Shown: positions 8,880 through 16,684 of the stretch, piece after piece
How the letters are laid out: the number at the start of each line of letters is the position of its first letter
How positions within the stretch are numbered: the stretch's first letter is position 1
Source: Candidatus Gastranaerophilales bacterium
GTDB taxonomy: Bacteria > Cyanobacteriota > Vampirovibrionia > Gastranaerophilales > Gastranaerophilaceae
Direction: 5' to 3'
Assembly: GCA_017461425.1 (NCBI GenBank)
Contig: JAFTXY010000006.1
Location: 37,301 to 101,300, forward strand
DNA: 64,000 nucleotides
Translations under genes and position numbers: made by a program
The notes under the pieces: model-generated
What the model saw: the letters and a program-made list of their open reading frames with translations, nothing else
What the model was told of the DNA's origin: nothing
The model's database searches: none

Positions 8880-9833
8880 ATGGCGGAAAACGATATAAAA
8901 AGTTTTGATTTTGATGGCTTTGCCAAAGACTTGTCTGGACAAGCTGGACAAGTTATACCTGCAGATTTAAAACCACAAGACAAAGCTTTTATTATTGATA
9001 TTATTTATCGTTTTTGCAAAATGGCAGGAGAAGCCTTAACAAAAGAAGAAAATTCAAAGCTTAATGCTGACGAAGCAGGTCTTATTACGCAATTCATAGG
9101 CGAATGGATTTTTCATAAGTCGGTTGACGTTACAAGAGCAAATATAGATATAAAATATCGTGAAGGAATTTTGCAAAAAGTTGCTTTCACGGTCTTTGAT
9201 ATTGCAAAAAAAGCCGTTGAAAAACAAATGCCACAAGAGCAATTGATTAACTTGGTTGAAGCGCAAGTTAAAAAATGTTTTGCAAAAACAATGGATGAAT
9301 TAAAAGAAAAAGGAATTCTAACCGAAGAAGTTGCAAAAAATGCTCTGTTGCAATCAAACATTGATGCAATGGCTCAAGAACAAGTGCAAGAAGAAATAGA
9401 ACAAGAATCCGCTTGTATAAGTGACGAAAAAATGATTAAATTGGCATCCTTGGCTGTTTTAATGAAAGGCTTCACAAGCGAAAAAATGAAAAACATCTTG
9501 CAAAAATTCGAAAAACCAGAAAGAGATGTTTTAATAAAGTATCTTAAATTACCTGATTTAGAAGAAAAATTGGATGCAAAAGCTATGATTAGATGTTTTG
9601 AAGAAATGAAAAACACATTACCTGAAACAGTTGTTGTTAGCAACGAAAAAATATTCAAAAAAATGTGTAAAATTGTAAAAAATTCGGACAAAACCAAAAT
9701 TTTGAATATCATAGAAAAAGAAAGACCTGTTGTGCATGATTATGTTCTTTCTTGTTACGAAAGAAGAAGAAAAAACATACCGCCGCACATCGCAGATGTT
9801 ATATCTAAATATTTAGAAGAAAACGCTTCATGA
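8880..9833 (+). CDS. fliG: FliG-like flagellar motor switch protein
   Basis: FliG connects the MS ring to the C ring and carries the torque surface. The 317-aa length and position between fliF and fliH support the call. The region KMIKLASLAVLMKGFTSEKM and the tail (ILNIIEKERPVVHDYVLSCYER) resemble the armadillo-type middle and C-terminal parts. Sequence conservation with textbook FliG is weak by eye, notably the EHPQ-like motif is not obvious, so the call leans on synteny. The stop overlaps the next start (ATGATAATAAG). Confidence 0.75.
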   Translation: MAENDIKSFDFDGFAKDLSGQAGQVIPADLKPQDKAFIIDIIYRFCKMAGEALTKEENSKLNADEAGLITQFIGEWIFHKSVDVTRANIDIKYREGILQKVAFTVFDIAKKAVEKQMPQEQLINLVEAQVKKCFAKTMDELKEKGILTEEVAKNALLQSNIDAMAQEQVQEEIEQESACISDEKMIKLASLAVLMKGFTSEKMKNILQKFEKPERDVLIKYLKLPDLEEKLDAKAMIRCFEEMKNTLPETVVVSNEKIFKKMCKIVKNSDKTKILNIIEKERPVVHDYVLSCYERRRKNIPPHIADVISKYLEENAS

Positions 9834-10648
9834 TAATAAGAAAAAAAAATTCTCAATCTAAAAAACAATCATCTTCAAATCCGCAAAAAGCGGTTTCCAA
9901 AGGAAACATTATAAAAAAAGAAGATGTTATTTTGGACAATAAAAATATAAAAGACACCAATTCTGAAAAAAAAGTACCTCTTTCAAAAGAACCAATAAAG
10001 CCAGAAAATAGCGAACCTATGATGGCAGAAACTTTTGAAAAAATTGATATTTCATCTATTGAATTTAAAGAAAGGGTTGAAAGAAGAAGAGGAGATAGAA
10101 GAAGGGGCTACAGAAGAATTGACGAAAGATCGCTTGTCACTCGTGCGCAGCAAGAAGCTCATACAATTAAAGAACTTGCAGCAAGAGAAGGCTATCAAAA
10201 CGGACTAAAAAAAGCCGAAAAAGAAGTTGAAAATCTAAAAGAATCATTATGTGAATTTTTAGCATTAAAAGATAATATGTATGAAAACTTTTATCCACAT
10301 ATTATGGAAATTTCACTAGAAATTGCAAAAAAAATCATTAAAAAAGAAGTAGAAATGTCACAAGATGTGCTAAAAAATACAATCATGTCAGTTCTAGATG
10401 AAATTAATTCAGATGCTCAAAAAATAGAAATAAAAGTAAACCCAGATGATTATGAGTTTGCCAAAGTTTCGTTGCCTGAAATCATAGAATCAAAAAGATT
10501 AACAGCTAAAGTTTCAATTGGACAAGATGGAACAATTGAAACAGGCAGTTGTATAGTTATAGCAAATAATGGAGTTATTGATGCTAATTTCAAAACCCAA
10601 CTTGCAGTATTGCAAAATGCCTTTGGAATATACAAAGGAGGGGTTTAA
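9830..10648 (+). CDS. fliH: FliH-like flagellar export regulator
   Basis: The 272-aa protein has a disordered, Lys/Ser-rich N-terminus (~65 residues) and a basic block (RRRGDRRRGYRR, around residue 86). Next come a helical EA/KE-rich region and a C-terminal HrpE/FliH-type domain (IMEISLEIAKKIIKKEV, QKIEIKVNPDDYEFAK, IGQDGTIETGSCIV). FliH binds and restrains the export ATPase FliI. The fliI gene is not adjacent, which is unusual. The start overlaps the fliG stop by 4 nt. Confidence 0.82.
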   Translation: MIIRKKNSQSKKQSSSNPQKAVSKGNIIKKEDVILDNKNIKDTNSEKKVPLSKEPIKPENSEPMMAETFEKIDISSIEFKERVERRRGDRRRGYRRIDERSLVTRAQQEAHTIKELAAREGYQNGLKKAEKEVENLKESLCEFLALKDNMYENFYPHIMEISLEIAKKIIKKEVEMSQDVLKNTIMSVLDEINSDAQKIEIKVNPDDYEFAKVSLPEIIESKRLTAKVSIGQDGTIETGSCIVIANNGVIDANFKTQLAVLQNAFGIYKGGV

Positions 10649-10651
10649 TAA

Positions 10652-12733
10652 ATGGGCCCAAGAGAGCAATCTAATCCATTATCAGAGATAGCTTTAGCCA
10701 CATTTGTCATAATAGCAATTTTAATTTTGCTTTTAGAAATGCCTACTTGGGTTGTAAACTTTTCAATAAGTTTTAATATCACTCTTGGTATCGTACTTTT
10801 AATGATATCATTATACGTTAACAAACCATTAGAACTTGCTGCATTCCCATCAATTTTGCTTATTGGTACAGTTTTTAGATTAGTTTTATCAATTGCATCA
10901 ACCCGTTTAATTTTGGCAAAAGGTGATGCCGGCGAAGTTGTAGAAGCGTTCGGAAACTTCGTAACAGGCGGAAATATGGTTGTTGGTGGTGTAATTTTCT
11001 TAATTATCACCGTTGTACAATTTATGGTAATCACAAAAGGTGCTGAACGTATCGCCGAAGTTTCTGCTCGTTTTGCACTGGACGCTATGCCTGGTAAGCA
11101 GATGACAATTGATGCTGACTTTAACGCAGGTTTAATTTCTCCAGAAGAAGCTGTCAAACGTCGTGAAGACTTGCAAAGAGAATCAAGTTTATATGGTTCT
11201 ATGGATGGTGCGATGAAATTCGTTAAAGGTGATACCATTGCAGGTATCATTATTACTTTAATTAATATCATTGGCGGTTTAATCATTGGTATTTTATTAA
11301 ATGGAATGCAACCAGCAGATGCTGTTCAAAAATACACTATTTTAACAATTGGTGATGGTCTTGCAGCACAAGTTCCATCGTTATTAATGGCAATTTCATC
11401 AGGTATCGTTATGACTCGTGCAACAGGCGGTGGCGTTGCATTGGGTTCTGATTTAGCTGTTCAAATTTTATCTAAACCAACAAGTTTATTTTTAGCAGCA
11501 GGGTTCCTATTATTAATTGCAGTTACTTCAGGAATAACAGGACTACCTTGGTTCCCATTTGTAATATTTGCAGCAGTTCTTATTATGGGTGGTTTATCGG
11601 TTTTGGTAAACCAAGATGTTCAACAACAATTGGGTCAATTAGACGCTGTTAAACAAAATATGCAAGATTTAGTTAATCCAAACAAAATGTATGAAAGACT
11701 TGGTGTTGACGTTTTATCTTTACAAGTTGGTGCAGGATTATTAGTTATTGCAGACCCTGAACAAGATGGACAATTGTTAGCTAAAATTGCAGCTTTAAGA
11801 CAAAGAGTTACTGATGACCTTGGTTATATTATTCCAAACATAAGAATTATGGATTCGTCAGCAATCGGCGATAATGAATATTTGATTTCTATTCGTGGCA
11901 ACCCAGTTGCAACAGGAACAGTTTATCCTGGTAAATTAATGGTTATTGCTGATCAATATGAAGCTTTAGGTAAAACTTTACCTGAAACAGCTATTGTATC
12001 AGTTGAACCAACATTCCAATCGCAAGCATATTGGTTAAATCCACAACATATTAATAAAAATGATAAACTTCAAGCGGTTGATGCGGTTGATGTTATCGTA
12101 ACGCATTTACAAGAATGCGTACGTAAATATGTTGATGAAGTTATGACAAAAACAGATGTCTTAAAATTAATGGAACTTGTAAAATCACAAGACCCAACAT
12201 TAGTTAACGACCTTGTTCCAACAATCATTTCTACCTCAGATTTAAGAAAAATCTTCGTAAATCTAATTAGAGAAAAAGTTTCTATAAAAGACGTTATCTT
12301 TATATTTGAAAGATTATGTGATTATGCAAGATTTTCTAAAGAACCTGATATCTTATCAGAACGTTTAAGAGCAGCTTTAGGTAGACAAATATGCTTATCA
12401 AATGCTAATAAAGAAAAGGTTCTATATGCGCTAACTTTATCATCTGAATGGGAAAAAATATTAGATGATAGCTGTCAAAGAACAGAATTGGGAACAATGT
12501 TCTTGTTAAATCCAATGCAAGTTCAAGAATTGATTGAATCAACAGCAAATACCCTAATGCGTGCACAAGCAGCAGTTGGCGCTCAACCTGTTATTTTATG
12601 TTCGCCTAGAATTCGCTTGCCTTTATATCAAATGCTTGAAAGACATATTCCAACAATAGTTGTTATATCTTATTCTGAATTAATTACTGACATCAGAGTT
12701 GAAGCAATTGATACAATTGGAGAAGGATATTAA
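10652..12733 (+). CDS. flhA: FlhA, flagellar type III export gate component
   Basis: FlhA is the large inner-membrane gate of the flagellar secretion system. Eight predicted membrane segments occupy residues ~15-315. The FHIPEP-family loop is present (FALDAMPGKQMTIDADFN, then ISPEEAVKRREDLQRE, SSLYGSMDGAMKFVKGD). A cytoplasmic domain of ~360 residues follows. The 693-aa length is typical. FliP/Q/R and FlhB are not in the window. The 3' end overlaps by 4 nt with the convergent activase-like gene. Confidence 0.97.
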   Translation: MGPREQSNPLSEIALATFVIIAILILLLEMPTWVVNFSISFNITLGIVLLMISLYVNKPLELAAFPSILLIGTVFRLVLSIASTRLILAKGDAGEVVEAFGNFVTGGNMVVGGVIFLIITVVQFMVITKGAERIAEVSARFALDAMPGKQMTIDADFNAGLISPEEAVKRREDLQRESSLYGSMDGAMKFVKGDTIAGIIITLINIIGGLIIGILLNGMQPADAVQKYTILTIGDGLAAQVPSLLMAISSGIVMTRATGGGVALGSDLAVQILSKPTSLFLAAGFLLLIAVTSGITGLPWFPFVIFAAVLIMGGLSVLVNQDVQQQLGQLDAVKQNMQDLVNPNKMYERLGVDVLSLQVGAGLLVIADPEQDGQLLAKIAALRQRVTDDLGYIIPNIRIMDSSAIGDNEYLISIRGNPVATGTVYPGKLMVIADQYEALGKTLPETAIVSVEPTFQSQAYWLNPQHINKNDKLQAVDAVDVIVTHLQECVRKYVDEVMTKTDVLKLMELVKSQDPTLVNDLVPTIISTSDLRKIFVNLIREKVSIKDVIFIFERLCDYARFSKEPDILSERLRAALGRQICLSNANKEKVLYALTLSSEWEKILDDSCQRTELGTMFLLNPMQVQELIESTANTLMRAQAAVGAQPVILCSPRIRLPLYQMLERHIPTIVVISYSELITDIRVEAIDTIGEGY

Positions 12734-13383
12734 TTATCCATTAAAGCTAAGCCATCAACCAAAACAAATCTCCCCAAAGGAACAACTTCGCAATATTGAT
12801 TTAAGCTATCTAAAAAACATTTGTTTTCACAAAAACCACCAGAAATACAGATTTTTTGAGGATTTTTTGTAAAATTATATGCGTTAAATGCAATCCCATG
12901 AATAAATTTAGAAATAGCAATGCTAGGCTCTAAACCCATTGCAACATCATCCATAATTTTTTCTAAACCAAAAATTCCACAAGTAATTGCATATTTTTCC
13001 TGAGTATATTTTAAGTCTTCAATTTTTACATTATAAAATTTTAAAAGCATTTCAATCGTTGCCCCCGTAGCAGAAGCACAAGAACAATTCCAATCCATAT
13101 CTTTAAATTTTTTATTTTGATATTGAACATATTTAATATCTCGTGAACCTAAATCTAAGGCAATAAAATTATCTTCTAAGTATTTTTTTGCACCATACGC
13201 CAATGCAACTACTTCATTTTCATATGTTTCTTTTGATTTATTTAAACTATGACCAGTCGATTTATTATAAATTAAATCTAAATCTTTCAATTGACGAGTC
13301 GATATAACGCTATAATCTCGAATATCATTTTCAATTTTTAAAATTTTAGTCCAAGTTGTGCCTGCATCAATATATATTTTCAT
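12730..13383 (-). CDS. BadF/BcrD/HgdC-type acyl-CoA dehydratase activase-like ATPase (short form)
   Basis: This is an ASKHA-fold protein. It begins with the phosphate-1 loop (IYIDAGTTWTKI), continues with FIALDLGSRDIKYV (phosphate-2-like) and NCSCASATGATIEMLL, the counterpart of the C-A-G-T-G segment that holds the Fe-S Cys in activators of 2-hydroxyacyl-CoA dehydratases. It ends with an adenosine-motif ICISGGFCENKCFL. At 217 aa it is shorter than HgdC (~260). It probably hydrolyses ATP to energise electron transfer or to gate a partner. The partner is most likely the next upstream gene (13387), which ends 3 nt away. An AAGGTAAG Shine-Dalgarno precedes ATG. Confidence 0.75.
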   Translation of the reverse strand: MKIYIDAGTTWTKILKIENDIRDYSVISTRQLKDLDLIYNKSTGHSLNKSKETYENEVVALAYGAKKYLEDNFIALDLGSRDIKYVQYQNKKFKDMDWNCSCASATGATIEMLLKFYNVKIEDLKYTQEKYAITCGIFGLEKIMDDVAMGLEPSIAISKFIHGIAFNAYNFTKNPQKICISGGFCENKCFLDSLNQYCEVVPLGRFVLVDGLALMDN

Positions 13384-13386
13384 AAC

Positions 13387-14121
13387 TTACCTTAATTTTA
13401 AAAATGCCTCAATTTTTGCTTTTGCGCTATTAGATGGAATTGCATCAATGTCAATATAAAGACCTTGATATTTATTTGCAAGATATTTTGCCAAATTTGT
13501 TTTTGAACAAAATGCCTGAGTAAAAAAGATTGTTGGTAAATTTTCATCAACATAAGTTTCTATTTCAAAATCACCAGGAAATCCTGCTTCGACTGCCCTT
13601 GTCCAACCAAAAACTTCTGTAGTATTTGGAAATAATTCTAATATTGATAAATCATTTGGTGGAACGCCCCAAAAGCCAAATTTGGCTTCACATGCCTCTA
13701 GATTAGAATAATCTTTTTGTTCAACAATATTTTTTGTAATTAATTCAATTTTCTCTCTTAAGGGCAATTTACTTTTTGAAATAGGAAACTTTAGAAGGCT
13801 TTTATCATGGCATTTATCTTCAAATACTGTTTGAACAATATTAAATCCATGTTCTTTTAATATTTCAGACACAAAATAAGCGCTGTCGCATTTATCTTTA
13901 CCAATTGGAGCTAAAATCGTAATTAATCTATCTTTTAAATAAAAAGCATTATTACATATATTTTTTATAATAACGCAATAGGCGTCTGGGGTAAATTTAA
14001 CATCAGGATAGTTGTAATCAATATCTAAATCAATCCATGTTGCGCATGGAAATAGCTTTTTATATTTATTAATTACATCTATATGAGGATAACCCCAAAA
14101 ACCTATGATATCTTTATTCAT
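13387..14121 (-). CDS. Unrecognised protein with a duplicated G-F-W-G-x-P motif; partner of the activase-like gene
   Basis: I do not recognise this family. The 244-aa protein contains two copies of a related element: IGFWGYPHIDVINKY near residue 6 and FGFWGVPPNDLSILELFP near 147. The spacing suggests an internal duplication of two alpha/beta half domains. Cys residues are scattered (CATW, CEAKF, FCSK). The link to an activase-like ATPase resembles dehydratase-activator pairs, where the partner holds an Fe-S cluster, but no CxxC cluster is obvious. There is no Shine-Dalgarno; TGGTACAAT at 14129-14137 lies 7 bp before ATG, so this may be a leaderless gene. Confidence 0.65.
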   Translation of the reverse strand: MNKDIIGFWGYPHIDVINKYKKLFPCATWIDLDIDYNYPDVKFTPDAYCVIIKNICNNAFYLKDRLITILAPIGKDKCDSAYFVSEILKEHGFNIVQTVFEDKCHDKSLLKFPISKSKLPLREKIELITKNIVEQKDYSNLEACEAKFGFWGVPPNDLSILELFPNTTEVFGWTRAVEAGFPGDFEIETYVDENLPTIFFTQAFCSKTNLAKYLANKYQGLYIDIDAIPSNSAKAKIEAFLKLR

Positions 14122-14149
14122 GGTTTTTATTGTACCATAGATATTTTTT

Positions 14150-14335
14150 AATAAAAAAAAGGGGCCAAAGCCCCAAACTGTCTGGAATTAAGAATAGCTG
14201 GAAGTATGAAAAAGATTAATTATATAATTCTATATTTATATGCCTAATACAATTACTCACATGGGTAATATTTTAGGATTATTTAAAAAATACTCCTCAT
14301 GGAGGAATAAGTGTATATTTGACAGTTATTCGTAT
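14150..14335 (-). ncRNA. Candidate structured small RNA (~180 nt) ending in a terminator
   Basis: On the minus strand, GGGGC-TTTG-GCCCC followed by eight T (14151-14175) is a rho-independent terminator with no gene feeding it from the right. Just before it, GACAGTT (14176-14182) can pair over 138 nt with AACTGTC (14321-14327), closing a domain. Inside are CCTAA...TTAGG around TTAC...GTAA (14243-14277) and a TCCTC-CAT-GAGGA hairpin (14293-14305). Size and closed outline resemble 6S RNA, but I do not see a convincing promoter-mimic bubble. The 5' end is estimated. The plus strand at the same place has TTGACA with a short 15-bp spacer to TATACA, so the stem could be chance. Confidence 0.35.
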
Positions 14336-14397
14336 TTTTTATACACAATTAGCTAAAATGCAAATATATTAAGAAAAAAATATTTTAAATATAGGGG

Positions 14398-14426
14398 TTG
14401 ACAAAAAATATTTTTAGGTGCATAAT
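14398..14426 (+). promoter_or_regulatory. Sigma-70-type promoter for the 85-aa gene at 14496
   Basis: TTGACA at 14398-14403, a 17-bp spacer and CATAAT at 14421-14426. The start codon is 70 bp further on, leaving a ~60-nt leader. Confidence 0.75.
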
Positions 14427-14495
14427 AAAAATATAAAGATAAAGTGTTAATCAAACACTAATTACTAAATAAAAACAAGAGGTGAGACAACCAAA

Positions 14496-14753
14496 ATGTT
14501 AACAATTAGTCCGATAAAAAATGTACAAAGTACAATTAATAACAACATAAGCTTCAAAGCTGGTGTTCGTTCTAACTACGGTGCTAATGTTATCAACAAT
14601 ACAACCGACGTTAGAAAAGAAGGAAGTTTCCTAGGGGATTTCCTTGGAACAATAAAACAATCTCCGCTATTCTATGAAACATTTATGCAAAGACAAGCAA
14701 GCATCGAAAAAGGATTAGAAGCGGAACAAAATAAAATTAACGCAATTGCGTAA
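14496..14753 (+). CDS. Small protein with N-terminal I-x-F-x-(A)-G motif, function unknown (85 aa)
   Basis: I do not recognise the family. The N-terminus is Asn-rich (NVQSTINNNISFKAGVRSNY) and contains an ISFKAG element at residues 18-23. It resembles elements at the N-termini of the helicase and HNH proteins at 23977-31047. The rest is short and helical (FLGDFLGTIKQSPLFYETFM). There is no membrane segment. A strong promoter, an AGAGGTGAG Shine-Dalgarno and two terminators around the gene suggest high expression of a monocistronic mRNA. Confidence 0.75.
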   Translation: MLTISPIKNVQSTINNNISFKAGVRSNYGANVINNTTDVRKEGSFLGDFLGTIKQSPLFYETFMQRQASIEKGLEAEQNKINAIA

Positions 14754-14809
14754 AAAAGCATTATCAACACCTAACAACACAATCTCGAAGCATAAACAAC
14801 AAAACAACA

Positions 14810-14836
14810 GCCTTATCAATACTGATAAGGCTTTTT
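14810..14836 (+). terminator. Rho-independent terminator after the 85-aa gene
   Basis: The perfect stem GCCTTATCA/TGATAAGGC has a 4-nt loop and a TTTTT tail. Confidence 0.85.
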
Positions 14837-14841
14837 AATTT

Positions 14842-14878
14842 AAAAAAGGCTCAAGTTACAATCTTAAGCCTTTTTATT
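14842..14878. terminator. Bidirectional terminator between convergent genes
   Basis: AAAAAGGCT-c-AAG pairs with CTT-a-AGCCTTTTT. A-runs and T-runs on both sides allow it to serve the plus gene and the minus gene at 14898. Confidence 0.7.
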
Positions 14879-14897
14879 TTTTAAAATTTACGATTTA

Positions 14898-15443
14898 CTA
14901 TTGCTCGTGCTTAGCTTCAATATATGCAGCATTTGCACTTATGGTTTTTGGCAACGCCATAGAGCACAATCCAATTAAAGAAGCTGCAACCGTAGCACCT
15001 ACTTTCACAGGAGCAGGAAGAGCCTTGAATTTTTTATAAATTCCTGATTGCGCAATGGTTTCTCTTAATGTTTTATCATCATATTTAATTTTACCGGCAA
15101 AATCTGCAATATTATTTTTGACACCAGCAAAGAATTTTTTAGCATTCTTAGAGCATAATGTAACCAAACCAACTCCCGTGCCTACAACGCCTGAATCAAA
15201 TACTACTTCGCCAATTTGCTTGTATCTATCTTTTTTAATTTCTTTTACAACTTCATCTTTTTCTTGAGATGATAATTTTTTGTTTGTAGTTATATGATAT
15301 ACATCCCCAGGAATTCCAGTGGTGTATTTTGCATTTTCACCAGTTTTTTTAAGCATTTTATAAGTAATGCCATCTAATATCTTGTTTTCTAATGCTAATG
15401 CAGCAGCCGCTCCAGCAATACTAGCAACATGAACAGGTTTCAT
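14898..15443 (-). CDS. Hypothetical protein with two hydrophobic segments (181 aa)
   Basis: I do not recognise the family. The start is taken at ATG 15441-15443 because AAAGGAA lies just upstream; an earlier in-frame ATG 24 bp upstream lacks this. The N-terminus (KPVHVASIAGAAAALALENK) is a small-residue hydrophobic segment. A second one lies near the C-terminus (VGATVAASLIGLCSMALP). The middle is basic and soluble. It could be a membrane-associated or exported protein. The gene is monocistronic. Confidence 0.65.
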   Translation of the reverse strand: MKPVHVASIAGAAAALALENKILDGITYKMLKKTGENAKYTTGIPGDVYHITTNKKLSSQEKDEVVKEIKKDRYKQIGEVVFDSGVVGTGVGLVTLCSKNAKKFFAGVKNNIADFAGKIKYDDKTLRETIAQSGIYKKFKALPAPVKVGATVAASLIGLCSMALPKTISANAAYIEAKHEQ

Positions 15444-15558
15444 AAATATTCCTTTCTTTATCAACACACTAATTATATAAATAAAGAAATCATAACTATA
15501 AAAATTGCCTTTTGATGAACAAAATATTAATTTTTTTGCATTTAAAGATATTTGATTT

Positions 15559-15948
15559 TTACCTATTTAAAATCAAATACCCGAAATTCAAATATGTTGC
15601 AAATAAAATCCAAACTAAATATGGAATTAATAAAATTCCAGACCATTTAGAAACAGAAAAGAACTTCCAAATAGTTAATAAAACAAAAATATCCAATAAA
15701 ATTATCAAAATAAGCGCAGCTAAAATATTTCTTGAAGCAAAGAAAACAGGACTCCAAATAAGATTTAAAGCCATCTGAATGATAAAATACATATAGCCCA
15801 TTTCTTTATCTTCATCTATTTTTAAAATATAAATAGCTAAAGAAAGAAAAATCAAAAGATACAATCCGACCCATACTGGAGCAAAAACCCAATTTGGCGG
15901 AGATAAGGGTGGTTTTATAAGACTTTGATACCATATTGAATCAAACAT
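15559..15948 (-). CDS. TspO/MBR-family membrane protein lacking the usual first helix
   Basis: The TspO (translocator protein) signature WYQSLIKPPLSPPNWVFAPV is clear, followed by four hydrophobic helices and the late motif LIPYLVWILFATYLN. Family members bind porphyrins or tetrapyrroles and are usually ~155-160 aa with five helices. Here the protein begins immediately before the WY motif, so helix 1 is missing; stops occur in frame upstream. I chose ATG 15946-15948; a TTG five codons upstream is the alternative. The gene is possibly truncated. Confidence 0.8.
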   Translation of the reverse strand: MFDSIWYQSLIKPPLSPPNWVFAPVWVGLYLLIFLSLAIYILKIDEDKEMGYMYFIIQMALNLIWSPVFFASRNILAALILIILLDIFVLLTIWKFFSVSKWSGILLIPYLVWILFATYLNFGYLILNR

Positions 15949-16034
15949 GTTTTTATATTGCAAAATTTAAAAAAGAAATTCAACTAGCTAAATAACTTAA
16001 TTCTTATAAACTTTGTGATAAAATAATAACAAAT

Positions 16035-16108
16035 GTCCACGTAGTTCAGCTGGATAGAACGCAGCCCTCCTAAGGCTGATGTCGGAGGTTCGAATCCTCT
16101 CGCGGACA
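16035..16108 (+). tRNA. tRNA-Arg (anticodon CCT)
   Basis: A full cloverleaf is visible: acceptor GTCCACG/CGCGGAC with one A-C mismatch at pair 5, D arm GTTC...GAAC, anticodon stem CAGCC/GGCTG with loop CTCCTAA, and T arm GGAGG-TTCGAAT-CCTCT with one G-T pair. CCA is not encoded. The anticodon CCT reads AGG. Confidence 0.95.
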
Positions 16109-16179
16109 TTTTATGCTATTTCCATTTTTAAACAAACGTTTTTTATTTTGTAACTCAATTTACCTGCCGAGATTTTGCT

Positions 16180-16677
16180 ATGATAAAAACCATTAAAATT
16201 AAACCGAAAGACTCTTATAAACTTATTGATTTATGCAAAATGATTAAATATTTCTGGGTTGAATACTATAAAAATACATCGCCAAGAAACCAGTTAAAAT
16301 ATATTTTAAAATTCATTTCTCCTGAAACTATAAAAATTGAAATAAAACTAGATAATAAAGAATATTTTTTCATTGAAAAAGATGAAAAAATTGTTGGTTT
16401 TTATCAAACTAAAACACAAGAAAATACCTTAAAAATAGGCTATTTCTTTATTTATGAAAAATATAGAAATAAAAAGTATGGAAAAACTATTTTTGAAAAA
16501 ATAAAAGCCCAAGCAAAAGAAAATAATATAGATAAAATAATCTCTTATGTAAATCAAGACCATAAAAATTCAATTGAAATATTTAAACATTTTGGTTTCA
16601 AAAAAATCAAACCCATGGCGATATACCTTGGGTCTGATAATTTTCAATTTGTTTATTTGATGGAGCGCAAGATTTAA
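16180..16677 (+). CDS. GNAT-family N-acetyltransferase
   Basis: This is a 165-aa acetyl-CoA-dependent transferase. Motif A is visible as FIYEKYRNKKYGKTIFEKI (beta4, then the R/K-x-x-x-x-G pyrophosphate loop), followed by DKIISYVNQDHKNSIEIF and FKHFGFKKI, the usual motif B ending. The substrate cannot be told. No clear Shine-Dalgarno is present; the ATG lies inside a TATGAT sequence preceded by TGC, so the true start is a little uncertain. The gene is convergent with the cysteine-rich gene cluster, 7 nt apart. Confidence 0.85.
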   Translation: MIKTIKIKPKDSYKLIDLCKMIKYFWVEYYKNTSPRNQLKYILKFISPETIKIEIKLDNKEYFFIEKDEKIVGFYQTKTQENTLKIGYFFIYEKYRNKKYGKTIFEKIKAQAKENNIDKIISYVNQDHKNSIEIFKHFGFKKIKPMAIYLGSDNFQFVYLMERKI

Positions 16678-16684
16678 AATATTT

